The notes below the pieces were generated by a model. It saw only the letters and a program-made list of their open reading frames with translations, searched no databases and had not been told where the DNA came from. DNA of 64,000 nucleotides from JANOZM01 sp031429355 (GTDB lineage Bacteria > Pseudomonadota > Gammaproteobacteria > Burkholderiales > Burkholderiaceae_E). Within the stretch, counting starts at the first letter, position 1. Each line of letters begins with the position of its first letter. The stretch covers positions 434,001 to 498,000 of the forward strand of contig JANOZM010000004.1 of NCBI GenBank assembly GCA_031429355.1, written 5' to 3'. The position numbers and the translations under genes were made by a program. Shown one piece after another: positions 34,898-43,681 of the stretch.

Positions 34898-35266
34898 TTA
34901 GTTGACTAACCCTCTAGTTGCTGAATTATATCGATTTTGTGCCTCTGGGGACAACGTATCCCATGCTTCGGCAGCTTGGCCCAGCTGCTGAGAAATCGTC
35001 GCTGGAAATCCGAAAGACGCAAATTCAATTGCATAATCGTTTGCCGACATAGGAAATCCTCCGCCCCTCTGTGGCGCATTTCCCCCAGAAGGGCCTCGAA
35101 CGCTATTTTCTTTAAGCCATGTTTTAAGCGCTTCAAATCCTGGTTTTGCAGCGTAGTCGTAAATAAAGTTTACGGCAAGTCCAATTGCAACTGCGCCGAT
35201 AATAACGCCGGCACCACTACCTTGCACAGATTCAAACTCTTCATTTATTAATACTCTCATTTTCAC
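34898..35266 (-). CDS. Class II bacteriocin-like precursor with double-glycine-type leader
   Basis: The 122-residue precursor starts MKMRVLINEEFESVQGS. Counting back from a cut after GS, Leu falls at -12, Glu at -8, Phe at -7, Val at -4 and Gly at -2, which is the classical double-glycine leader. The mature peptide (about 105 residues) begins GAGVIIGAVAIGLAVNFIYD, a hydrophobic membrane-active-looking segment, and then a soluble tail with a Gly-rich linker. A good ribosome site AAGGGAG precedes the ATG. The peptidase-ABC exporter upstream is the expected processing machine. Confidence 0.8.
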   Translation of the reverse strand: MKMRVLINEEFESVQGSGAGVIIGAVAIGLAVNFIYDYAAKPGFEALKTWLKENSVRGPSGGNAPQRGGGFPMSANDYAIEFASFGFPATISQQLGQAAEAWDTLSPEAQNRYNSATRGLVN

Positions 35267-35303
35267 TCCCTTGGGTTTGACGTATCCGACGTCGACGGTT
35301 TTG

Positions 35304-35315
35304 GGGGAATTCCCC
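35304..35315. promoter_or_regulatory. Palindrome between exporter and bacteriocin genes
   Basis: GGGGAATTCCCC is a perfect 12-bp palindrome within a near-perfect 22-bp one (TTTTG-GGGGAATTCCCC-GAAAA). It lies 38 bases upstream of the bacteriocin ATG and just past the exporter stop. It could be an operator or part of a terminator for the exporter transcript. Confidence 0.4.
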
Positions 35316-35370
35316 GAAAATTTGCAGACAAATTTTTTTGATTTTCAACCTCATTGCGTCGGGTTCACCG

Positions 35371-37554
35371 CTAACCGAAGCGTCCAACTGTGTTCGAGAC
35401 CTCCATATCTCTAACTTCAACTACTTGTTCACTCGCCCGTGTCAGAGAAATTCGATGAGCAATGTTTATTTGGGTGATCGTCAGCTGCGCTGTAATACTC
35501 GTGATGGCTTCTTCAGTTTTCGCATCTAGGTGGCTCGTGGCCTCGTCCAGAAACAATATCAGCGGATTCGAATAAAGCGCTCGTGCCAGTACCACCCGCT
35601 GCTTTTGTCCCCCACTTAAACTACTCCCCATATCCCCAATCAACGTTTGGTATTGCATGGGCATCTTTGCAATATCCCGAGCAATCGTGGCTTGTTCGGC
35701 ACACTCCCGAATGCGCGCTTGATCGGGTGTTTGACTAAAGAACGCAATGTTCTCGGCAATTGATCCACTCAGCAGTTGGTCGTCTTGCATTACTGCACCA
35801 ACGGCTTGTCGATAGGTGGCTCCCAGTTGCGCAATTGATTGCCCGCGAAACAGCACTTCACCCTCGGTCGGAGGCATTAAGCCCAGCATCAATTTCATCA
35901 ACGTCGTCTTGCCGCCGCCACTAGGGCCCACGATGGCAAGGCTTTCGCCTTTGGCTACTTTTAAGTTAACGTTCTTTAAAATCCACGGTTCGCTGGCTGA
36001 GTACCGAAAGCTCACATTGCGTACTTCAATTTCGGGGATGGTGCCGTCTTCGTTGGGCGGTGGCAGTTGTTTGTGGGCGGTGTGGCTTGCCGGGTCGGTT
36101 TGGTTTAATACGATGTCCGCAAGTAATTCGCCTTGCAGCTTGAGCATCTTTAGTTCAATGAACTTACCGATGAGGCTTTGTACGCGGCCACTAAAGGTGG
36201 CCTTGTAGCTCATAAAGGCAAACAACATACCTACGGACAGTTGGTTTTGTATAACCGCTGTGGCACCCAGCCAAACAACCAGAATGTTTTCTAAACCGGA
36301 TACAACGCTAGACGCCGCTCCTACCGATAACTGCAGGCGTTGTGTTGCGATCGTTCGGTTGGTCGATTCAACCAGCCCGCTCATGTAGCGCGCATGTCGG
36401 TCGTTTTCACTGGCAAACAGCTTAATGCTTTGCACTGCCCGTATGCTTTCGAACAACTGGCTTTGGTTTTTGGCGCTTAGGTTAATTTGTTCGGCGGCGA
36501 GTCGGCGCATGGAGGCGTAGCTGCCCCAACGAATGATGCCTTGAATGATGAGTGCGGTAATGACAACCCACGCCAGTGTGGGGCTGTATAAAAAGATGAT
36601 GACCAGCATCACCACCCCTAAAATGCCGTCGAGCACGCCTTCCACAAAGCTGGTGGTTAATGTTTGTTGAATCTGATGAACCGACTCGAACCGCGTGACC
36701 ACATCGCCTAAATGACGGCGCTCAAAGTACGTGACTGGCAAGCGAATTAAGTGGGCAAAGACATTACCAACCCATTGGACATTCAAGTGTGTCGACAAAT
36801 ACAGCACCACCCAACTGCGCGCCAAACCAATCGCCGTTTGAATGAGCATTAACAGCCCAAAACCAAGGGTCAGCAACGTAAGTAAATTATGATCTGCCGC
36901 TACGATGGCCCCATCGACCACCCATTGCATAAAAAACGGCGAAACAATGGCAAAAGCCTCCAGTGCAAGCGAGAGTACAAAGATTTGCACGAGCGAGCGC
37001 TTTAGACCCACCACTTTGCCTAAGAGTTGCGTTATTTCTAAGGTGCGCTTTTCTTTCTTGGGCACAAAGTCGGGCATGGGCGCCAGCTCAAGTGCGACGC
37101 CGGTAAAGCATTTACTGAGTTCGTCTACCCGAATCGTGCGTTCGCCGCGCGCCGGGTCAAGAATCACGATACCCTTGTCGTTACCTAGCACTTTTTTAAG
37201 CACCACAAAGTGGTTTAACTCCCAGTGCAAAATACACGGCAGTTGCAACTGGTTCATTTCTTCAAGATCAAGCCGCAATGGGCGGGCCGCGAGCTTTAAG
37301 CCTTGGGCCATATTGATCACTTGCTTGAGCGTCGCTCCCCGGAGTGACAGTGCAAAGCGTTGCCGTAAGGTGGGCAGATCGGTTTGGTAGCCGTGGTAGT
37401 TGGCGACCATTGCAAGGCAAGCCAAACCACATTCGGCGGCCTCGGTTTGTAAAATCGACTGCACTTGCTTGCCCCAACCAAAGCGCAGCTTGCTGGTTGC
37501 GTTAAACATGGCGTCGTGGTTTACGCTTTTAGTGTTGTTAAGAATCGCGCTCAT
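35371..37554 (-). CDS. Peptidase-containing ABC transporter (bacteriocin exporter, C39 type)
   Basis: This 727-residue CvaB/RaxB-like protein has an N-terminal C39 peptidase with QTEAAECGLACL (Gln about 36, Cys about 42), HWELNHFVVLKKV (His about 115) and LDPARGER (Asp about 133), so the protease site is complete. A six-helix transmembrane domain follows (about 165-460). The ATPase has Walker A GPSGGGKTT, signature LSGGQKQRV and Walker B LILFLDEATS. It should cut the double-glycine leader and export the mature bacteriocin. It lies 5 bp after the HlyD gene. Confidence 0.93.
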   Translation of the reverse strand: MSAILNNTKSVNHDAMFNATSKLRFGWGKQVQSILQTEAAECGLACLAMVANYHGYQTDLPTLRQRFALSLRGATLKQVINMAQGLKLAARPLRLDLEEMNQLQLPCILHWELNHFVVLKKVLGNDKGIVILDPARGERTIRVDELSKCFTGVALELAPMPDFVPKKEKRTLEITQLLGKVVGLKRSLVQIFVLSLALEAFAIVSPFFMQWVVDGAIVAADHNLLTLLTLGFGLLMLIQTAIGLARSWVVLYLSTHLNVQWVGNVFAHLIRLPVTYFERRHLGDVVTRFESVHQIQQTLTTSFVEGVLDGILGVVMLVIIFLYSPTLAWVVITALIIQGIIRWGSYASMRRLAAEQINLSAKNQSQLFESIRAVQSIKLFASENDRHARYMSGLVESTNRTIATQRLQLSVGAASSVVSGLENILVVWLGATAVIQNQLSVGMLFAFMSYKATFSGRVQSLIGKFIELKMLKLQGELLADIVLNQTDPASHTAHKQLPPPNEDGTIPEIEVRNVSFRYSASEPWILKNVNLKVAKGESLAIVGPSGGGKTTLMKLMLGLMPPTEGEVLFRGQSIAQLGATYRQAVGAVMQDDQLLSGSIAENIAFFSQTPDQARIRECAEQATIARDIAKMPMQYQTLIGDMGSSLSGGQKQRVVLARALYSNPLILFLDEATSHLDAKTEEAITSITAQLTITQINIAHRISLTRASEQVVEVRDMEVSNTVGRFG

Positions 37555-37559
37555 GTCGA

Positions 37560-38789
37560 TTACACCCGCCCTTGAATACTAAACAATGGTTCAAACAACC
37601 ATTCCAACAAGCTGCGGGTTTCTTGCAGCACGTCGGCTTCGAGTTGTAACCCGGCGACCAACACTTGTTGTTGGCCATACGCTAGGATGGTTTGTTCATT
37701 GAGCCCTACCGTAATTCGGTACAAGCCTTCGCCCATTTGCGCTGCTGCCATCACCGTTTGGCCTAAATTGGCGGGTAGCTCTTGCGCGCCAAACGGCACC
37801 CGAGTAACCGCAATGACTTGGCCTTGGTGCTGGCCAAACTTTTGGTAAGGGTAGGCGGCATACCGCAAACGTACCGTTTGACCCGGCGCTACAAACCCGA
37901 CGCTCGCGCTCGGTGCAAACAAATGGGCTTGTAACTGAGCGCCATCGGGCAATATTGCTAACAGTGGTTGACCAGTTGCAATTTGGCCCGGTTCGGCTTG
38001 TACGGTGGCGATAGTGCCCGCCTGCGGGGCGGTAATAATGATTTCGCGTTGCGCTTCGGTAGTAATGGTGGCTTGATCGAGTTCCATTACGCTGCGATCA
38101 ATCGCGGCGCGCTCGCGTTCGTTCTTTAACCCGAGCTGTTCAAACTCCCCGCGCAACGTCACTAGTGCTCGATTGCGTTCGCCAAGCGCCCGTTCGAGGC
38201 TTAACAAGCGTGATTGTTGGTCTAACAATTCATCGCTCTTTTGTTGCAAGGCCATTTCGGAGACAAACTTTTGATCGGCCAGCGCTTGCAGTTTGGCCAC
38301 TTGCCCTTCGACCGATTTAACCCGGCTGGTTTGGGTGGTAATTTCGCGGCGCAGTTGCGTAAGTTCTAATTCACCGTTGGTGATGGACGCGCTTAGTTGT
38401 TGGCGCTGCTGCGCGGCCAACGCGGTTTGGTTAGAACGCTCGAGCGTTAAATTGTTTTTACGCGCCTTAAACGATTCGAGCAAAGCCGCGCCCGAACCCG
38501 AAGCGCTGGCTTGATTGGCGTTTTGCGTGACCCGCTCCAGCGACAGTGTAAACAACTTGTCGCCCGCCTTAACACGATCACCCTCGTTAACGTGGCGCGC
38601 CACAATTAACCCGGCCTGAGGTGGTATCACCTTAATAACGCCTCGTTCGGGGGCTAACACCCCCATCACCCGAGCGCGTTTGGTGTACTGTCCATACACC
38701 AGTAACGAAACCAGCAACACGGTAATGCCCAAAGCGGCCCAACAAACAACCGAGAACGACAACGGCCGCATCAACACAATCGACCCCAA
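37560..38789 (-). CDS. HlyD/CvaA-family membrane fusion protein of the bacteriocin exporter
   Basis: The protein has one N-terminal membrane helix (about residues 10-32), a lipoyl half (GVIKVIPPQAGLIVARHVNEGD), a long coiled coil (about 95-235) and the second lipoyl half IITAPQAGTIATVQAEPG. It links the inner-membrane exporter to an outer-membrane channel, which is not encoded here. Homology continues upstream of this TTG start (TQLFRTEALEAQKTQWL, like the start of CvaA), but no in-frame start exists. A GTG at 38854-38852 would read in frame only if the poly-C run had nine instead of eight bases. The gene may be phase-variable or frameshifted. Confidence 0.85.
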   Translation of the reverse strand: MGSIVLMRPLSFSVVCWAALGITVLLVSLLVYGQYTKRARVMGVLAPERGVIKVIPPQAGLIVARHVNEGDRVKAGDKLFTLSLERVTQNANQASASGSGAALLESFKARKNNLTLERSNQTALAAQQRQQLSASITNGELELTQLRREITTQTSRVKSVEGQVAKLQALADQKFVSEMALQQKSDELLDQQSRLLSLERALGERNRALVTLRGEFEQLGLKNERERAAIDRSVMELDQATITTEAQREIIITAPQAGTIATVQAEPGQIATGQPLLAILPDGAQLQAHLFAPSASVGFVAPGQTVRLRYAAYPYQKFGQHQGQVIAVTRVPFGAQELPANLGQTVMAAAQMGEGLYRITVGLNEQTILAYGQQQVLVAGLQLEADVLQETRSLLEWLFEPLFSIQGRV

Positions 38790-38837
38790 CCATTGGGTTT
38801 TTTGAGCCTCTAAGGCTTCGGTACGAAAGAGTTGTGT

Positions 38838-38845
38838 GGGGGGGG
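38838..38845 (-). repeat. Homopolymer G8 tract at the HlyD N-terminus
   Basis: Eight G on the plus strand (C8 in the coding sense) lie between a candidate GTG start and the conserved LFRTEALEAQ segment of the adaptor protein. One more base would join them in a single frame. Such tracts are prone to slippage. Confidence 0.7.
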
Positions 38846-38854
38846 TAAAGTCAC

Positions 38855-39125
38855 GGTTTGTCTAGGTGGTCAGGTCATGAATCAATGCCTGAATCTTGGT
38901 TCAACAAACCCACCCCGTCTATAAGCCTCATGGCCTAGGCCAAATGGCTGGGGCGCACTCTGCCGTTTGGCTAATTGACATTTAGCGGTATGGGCACTAA
39001 ACGATTTATCTCTAATTCGTGTTCTCGACTGCAACGATATCGTTTCGAGAATTTGGTCGCCACTCATCTTCTAAAGTCGATTCAATACCAACGCGATGTA
39101 ACAGCTAAAGATACTGCTCGATTGT
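38855..39125. other. Gap between HlyD gene and right IS91-like relic
   Basis: This stretch of about 270 bases holds short palindromes (GGCCTAGGCC near 38932-38941 and CGATATCG near 39035-39042) but no gene I can support. It should contain the promoter of the bacteriocin-export operon. Confidence 0.4.
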
Positions 39126-39553
39126 TTACCGCACTGCTTTTGGTCCGAATGCCGGTCGCAAGGTGCTGACGTTGCGAGCGGCGATGCGGTTGATACCGAC
39201 ACCGTCTACGAACGTAAACAGTTGTGCGCCGATCAAAGGTAGTACCGCAATCGCAACCGGCAAACGCCACCGAGCACGATCCAAACAAAGCGGACACCGA
39301 AGAGCCGCCCCAGCACGGACGTCCACCCACCCCGAGCGCCAGCGCGTGGACAAATGGCGTTCTGAAGCGTCAAGCGTAAAAACTAAAGCAACACCCAAAA
39401 ATTTCAGCCCAAATAGCCTGGCTGTGAAGGCGGCTGGCTGAGATGCGAATTGCAGCCGATTGAGACGGATTTTTAGCGGTACTTTTGCGATTGCATAGCC
39501 GTTTTGCCGATGCAGTGACGGAGATAATAAGTAGTGCAATCAAGTCAGAGGCT
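39126..39553 (+). mobile_element. Second, heavily decayed IS91-like relic with conserved 3' end
   Basis: Bases 39134-39230 resemble 33494-33590 of the left transposase (TAFGPNAGRKVLTLR against IAFGPRAGRKVLTLR), with frameshifts. Bases 39457-39553 match the left element's 97-bp 3' end with about five differences. The sequence between is unrecognisable. It has the same orientation as the left copy and abuts the acetoacetyl-CoA synthetase gene. Confidence 0.85.
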
Positions 39554-39587
39554 AAAAATAACACCGTACAAACAAATAGTTGAGATG

Positions 39588-41582
39588 CTAGAACCGCTTA
39601 GCAAACTCCACAAACCAATCCAAACTTTTCGGATTCGCCATCGCTCCTGGGTTAGCGACCTTTTCAATCGACGCGCCCAACAGCAATTTCTTTATTGGCA
39701 ACTCTAGTTTTTTACCGGTAATCGTGCGCGGGATATCGGGTACTTGAAATACATCGTTTGGAACATGTCTGCCCGATAGTTTGGTGCGAATTTCTTGCTT
39801 GATGGCAGCAACTAGCGCATCGTCTAATAAAACGCCTTCGCGTAATACTACGAACAAAGGCATATAGCTTTCACGGCCTAAGTATTCTAAATCAACCACC
39901 ATGCTATCGAGCACTTGATCGAATGATTCTACTGCACGATACAACTCGGCAGTGCCCATACGTATGCCGTGGCGGTTAATGGTGGCGTCCGAGCGGCCAT
40001 AAATAATTGCGCCGCCGCGTGACGTAATACGCATCCAATCACCGTGTCGCCAGGGGATTACATTGGGCGCATTGTTTGGTGCTGCAAATGTTTCGAAATA
40101 ACTTTCGTAGTAACGTTGACCGCAAGCCTGTTGGCTAGTGTCGTCGCCCCAAAAATAAAGTGGCATTGAAGGTAGTGGTTGAGTACACACTAACTCGCCC
40201 ACCTCATCATTAACAGCTTGACCATGTTCGTTAAATGCAAACACGGCGTGCCCCAAGCAACGGCACTGCATCTCGCCTTCGTAAATAGGTAACGTGGCAT
40301 TGCCGGTAACAAACCCGCCTGCAAAATCAGTCCCACCCGAAATAACAGATAAAAAAGCGGTGGCACTAACTTCGCTGTACAACCACTGATAAGCCTCGGG
40401 CGATAGTGGTGATCCAGTGGAGCTAAGGGTACGCAAATTGCTAAGGTCGTGCAGTTTATTTGGGGTTAACCCAGCTTTCATATTGCTAGTATGGAACGCG
40501 GCGCCCGAACCAAAACTTGTGATTTTTTCTTGCTCGCAATAGCGCCAAATTGTGTTGCTGTCGGGCGTGGCCGGATTGCCGTCGTAAATACAAATAGTGG
40601 CGCCGACAAGTAAGCCAGCCATGTGCAAATTCCAAACAATCCAACCGGTGCTAGATAACCACAAGTGGCGATCATTTGGTCCTAAATCGGCCATTAAATG
40701 AGTCACCAGTGCTTCGAGTAAAACGCCACCGTGTCCGTGCACGATAGGCTTGGGTAGGCCCGTTGTTCCCGACGAATAAACAATCCATAGTGGATGAGCA
40801 AATGGCAGCGTCTCAAAGCGCGGAGTCAGCAACTCGTTAGGCCGTTGCGCTAATTGTGTAGCATCTAACACGGGTACTTCTATAAGGTGTTTTACAGTAG
40901 GCAAGTTACTTAACAGTTCTTGAACTAACTCACGCCGATCAATTGCTTTGCCGCCGTAGGTATAGCCTTGGCAAGCAATGAATACTTTGGGTTCAATTTG
41001 TTTAAAGCGATCTAACACCGACAAGCTACCCATATCGGGTGCACAGACAGACCAAATAGCGCCGATAGAAACAACCGCCAAGCACGCGGCCATTGTTTCA
41101 GGCGTATTGGGTAAATAGGCTACAACCCGATCACCGGCAATGACACCGCAAGTTTTTAGCTGCTGTGCAATTAACGCAACTTGATGGCCCAGCACTGCCC
41201 AAGACATTTCGCGGCGCTCGCCACTTTCGTGCCTATAAATAATGGCTGGTTTTGTGGCGTTCGCTTGTGCAAAAATATGCTCTGCAAAGTTTAATGTGGC
41301 TCCGTTAAACCATTGAGCGCCAGGCATTTGATGCACCGATAATGGTTTGTCGTAAGGGGTGTGCGATTTTACTTGATGAAAATCGAACAGTGCTTGCCAA
41401 AATGCATTGAGGTCGGAAATCGACCATTGCCAAAGCGCATCGTAGTTTGCAAAATGCAAGTTGCGATTATCGCCAAGCCATTGCTGAAACTGGGTGATGC
41501 GAGCCGACGAAACGCGCTCGGAACTTGGTGTCCAAATAGGGTTTAAAACGCAAGTTAAAGCGGAGGTAGTTGTCGAGTCCAT
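39588..41582 (-). CDS. aacS: Acetoacetyl-CoA synthetase
   Basis: From ATG 41582 the protein has about 664 residues. It contains the N-terminal acetyl-CoA-synthetase-like FWQALFDFHQV region, GAQWFNGATLNFAEH, the AMP-binding loop IVYSSGTTGLPKPIVHGHGG, GDWMRITSRGGAIIYGRSD and the C-terminal RTITGKKLELPIKK. It activates acetoacetate to acetoacetyl-CoA for use of ketone bodies or polyhydroxybutyrate. An upstream TTG start was rejected because the extra residues are atypical. Part of this gene is duplicated at 32.3-32.5 kb. Confidence 0.92.
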   Translation of the reverse strand: MDSTTTSALTCVLNPIWTPSSERVSSARITQFQQWLGDNRNLHFANYDALWQWSISDLNAFWQALFDFHQVKSHTPYDKPLSVHQMPGAQWFNGATLNFAEHIFAQANATKPAIIYRHESGERREMSWAVLGHQVALIAQQLKTCGVIAGDRVVAYLPNTPETMAACLAVVSIGAIWSVCAPDMGSLSVLDRFKQIEPKVFIACQGYTYGGKAIDRRELVQELLSNLPTVKHLIEVPVLDATQLAQRPNELLTPRFETLPFAHPLWIVYSSGTTGLPKPIVHGHGGVLLEALVTHLMADLGPNDRHLWLSSTGWIVWNLHMAGLLVGATICIYDGNPATPDSNTIWRYCEQEKITSFGSGAAFHTSNMKAGLTPNKLHDLSNLRTLSSTGSPLSPEAYQWLYSEVSATAFLSVISGGTDFAGGFVTGNATLPIYEGEMQCRCLGHAVFAFNEHGQAVNDEVGELVCTQPLPSMPLYFWGDDTSQQACGQRYYESYFETFAAPNNAPNVIPWRHGDWMRITSRGGAIIYGRSDATINRHGIRMGTAELYRAVESFDQVLDSMVVDLEYLGRESYMPLFVVLREGVLLDDALVAAIKQEIRTKLSGRHVPNDVFQVPDIPRTITGKKLELPIKKLLLGASIEKVANPGAMANPKSLDWFVEFAKRF

Positions 41583-41618
41583 ACTTAAATATACAACGTC
41601 TGACCCGTGACACAATAA

Positions 41619-42077
41619 TTAGCCGACCAAACGACCAATCGCTTTCCACTCGGCAGGAGTTACCGGTGTAATGGATAAACGATTACCCGGTTTTAAAATA
41701 ATCATCGTATTTAGGGCAGGGGCTTCGCGCATGGCCGCCAAACTTAGCAACTTTGTTTTGGCTTTGAATTTAACGTCTACGTGGACCCAACGCGGACTGT
41801 CGACAGTTGACTTAACGTCGAAATAAGGGCTTTTAGGATCGAACTGCGTTGCATCGGGGTAGGCAGCGCTACTGACCATTGCAAACCCAGCCACGCCTGG
41901 CTCGGGGCAAGATGAGTGATAAAACAGCACCTCATCGCCGATGCTCATCGAATCGCGCATGAAATTGCGCGCCTGATAATTGCGCACGCCAAACCAAGGA
42001 ATTGATTGCTTGGGGCGTGCTGCTAAATCATCAATCGAACACTCTTCGGGTTCGCTTTTCATTAGCCAATAGTTCAT
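41619..42077 (-). CDS. EVE-domain protein
   Basis: This 152-residue protein is a complete EVE domain: YWLMKSEPEECSIDDL, WFGVRNYQARNFMRD, DEVLFYHSSCPEPGVAGFA and the late PAEWKAIGRL. EVE folds resemble PUA/YTH modules and are proposed to bind modified nucleic-acid bases. Bacterial homologues are standalone small proteins of this length. It is encoded between ilvA and aacS on the same strand with about 20-36 bp gaps. Confidence 0.9.
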   Translation of the reverse strand: MNYWLMKSEPEECSIDDLAARPKQSIPWFGVRNYQARNFMRDSMSIGDEVLFYHSSCPEPGVAGFAMVSSAAYPDATQFDPKSPYFDVKSTVDSPRWVHVDVKFKAKTKLLSLAAMREAPALNTMIILKPGNRLSITPVTPAEWKAIGRLVG

Positions 42078-42097
42078 CGACGCTGTTTACCTTTGTT

Positions 42098-43609
42098 TTA
42101 TTTTAAAAACATCGCAAACGCCGGATGTTCGCTCTCATCTACATACGGATAACCCACTTCAGCCAAGAAGACTTTGAACTGCCTTTTTTCTTTAGGCGGT
42201 ACCTGAATGCCCACTAAAATACGCCCGTAATCCGCCCCATGATTGCGATAGTGGAACAAACTAATATTCCAATTAGGGTGCATTGCATTTAAAAATCGTA
42301 ACAAAGCGCCGGGTCGCTCGGGGAACTCGAAGCGATACAACAATTCGTTGTCGGCATTGCTACTGCGGCCCCCAACTAAGTGCCTTAAGTGTGACTTAGC
42401 CAGCTCATCGCTAGTTAGGTCGACGTGCGCGAAATTGTTTTTCTTAAACGACTTACTTATTTCGGCAACGTCGTTCGCGTTTTGCACTTGTATTCCAACA
42501 AACACATGGGCATCTTTACCTTCGGCCATGCGGTAGCTAAATTCCGTTACATTGCGGTCGCCTACTAGACCGCAGAACCGCTTAAAGCTGCCGCGTTCTT
42601 CGGGGATGGTGACTGCAAAAACCGCTTCACGTTGTTCGCCAATTTCGGCGCGCTCGCTGACAAATCGTAGGCGATCAAAATTCATATTAGCGCCGCAAGC
42701 AATAGCCACTAATTTTTTGCCTTGCACTTTTTCGCGCGCTACCCAAGCTTTCATGCCGGCAATACCTAAGGCACCAGCCGGTTCTAAAATCGATCGAGTA
42801 TCTTGGAACACGTCTTTAATGGCAGCACATACGGCATCGGTATCGACCAAAACAATGTCGTCCACCAAAGTACGTGCCAAGCGAAAAGTTTCTTCGCCCA
42901 CTTTTTTTACCGCCGTGCCATCTGAAAACAAGCCCACATCTTTTAGTTCGATTCGGCGACCCGCTTCAATCGAGCGATACATCGCGCAAGAATCAAATGT
43001 TTGCACGCCAATAATTTTTACTTCAGGGCGCACTTGTTTGACATACGCAGCTACCCCGGCAATTAAGCCGCCGCCGCCAATGGCAACAAAAATTGCATCG
43101 AGCGGGCCAGGGTGTTGGCGCAGTATTTCCATGCCAATTGTGCCTTGCCCAGCAATTACATCGGGGTCATCGAACGGGTGAACAAAGGTTAGCCCCTGTT
43201 TTTTTTCTAGCACTAACGCATGTTGGTAGGCGTCGCTATACGATTCGCCATGCAGCACGACTTCGCCGCCACGCGCTTTGACGGCATCTACTTTTACTTG
43301 CGGGGTCGTAGTAGGCATCACAATTAAGGCACGGCAGCCCAATTTTTGGGCGCTTAAGGCGACGCCTTGGGCATGATTGCCAGCCGAGGCGCAAATAACG
43401 CCCCGTTTTCGTTGCGCGTCCGACAGACGCACCATTTTGTTATAGGCACCACGCAACTTAAACGAGAACACGGGTTGCTCGTCTTCACGTTTCAGATACA
43501 CGGTGTTTTTAAGCCGCTCCGATAGCTCGGGCGCGAGACTTAAGGGGGTTTCTTTGGCCACTTCATAAACCCGGGCCGTTAGGGTGCGTTTTAAATAATC
43601 GATAGGCAT
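42098..43609 (-). CDS. ilvA: Threonine ammonia-lyase, biosynthetic
   Basis: From ATG 43609 (MPIDYLKRT) the enzyme has about 503 residues. The PLP-Lys segment FSFKLRGAYNKM, ASAGNHAQGVALSA, the phosphate loop AIGGGGLIAGVA, and two C-terminal ACT-like domains (RGSFKRFCGLVGDRNVTEF; RFEFPERPGALLRFL) match feedback-regulated IlvA. It deaminates threonine to 2-oxobutyrate for isoleucine. It diverges from the large FAD/Fe-S oxidoreductase gene with about 70 bp between start codons. Confidence 0.94.
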   Translation of the reverse strand: MPIDYLKRTLTARVYEVAKETPLSLAPELSERLKNTVYLKREDEQPVFSFKLRGAYNKMVRLSDAQRKRGVICASAGNHAQGVALSAQKLGCRALIVMPTTTPQVKVDAVKARGGEVVLHGESYSDAYQHALVLEKKQGLTFVHPFDDPDVIAGQGTIGMEILRQHPGPLDAIFVAIGGGGLIAGVAAYVKQVRPEVKIIGVQTFDSCAMYRSIEAGRRIELKDVGLFSDGTAVKKVGEETFRLARTLVDDIVLVDTDAVCAAIKDVFQDTRSILEPAGALGIAGMKAWVAREKVQGKKLVAIACGANMNFDRLRFVSERAEIGEQREAVFAVTIPEERGSFKRFCGLVGDRNVTEFSYRMAEGKDAHVFVGIQVQNANDVAEISKSFKKNNFAHVDLTSDELAKSHLRHLVGGRSSNADNELLYRFEFPERPGALLRFLNAMHPNWNISLFHYRNHGADYGRILVGIQVPPKEKRQFKVFLAEVGYPYVDESEHPAFAMFLK

Positions 43610-43681
43610 AGCCCACATTATCGCCGCATGTGTGTAGGGTTACTACCAGAACCGTGTGGTTCGCGTAGAATCCAACAGGCT

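Noticed and set aside
42552..43181. 209-codon open frame opposite ilvA
   Set aside because: Antisense shadow; the biosynthetic deaminase on the minus strand explains the codon pattern.
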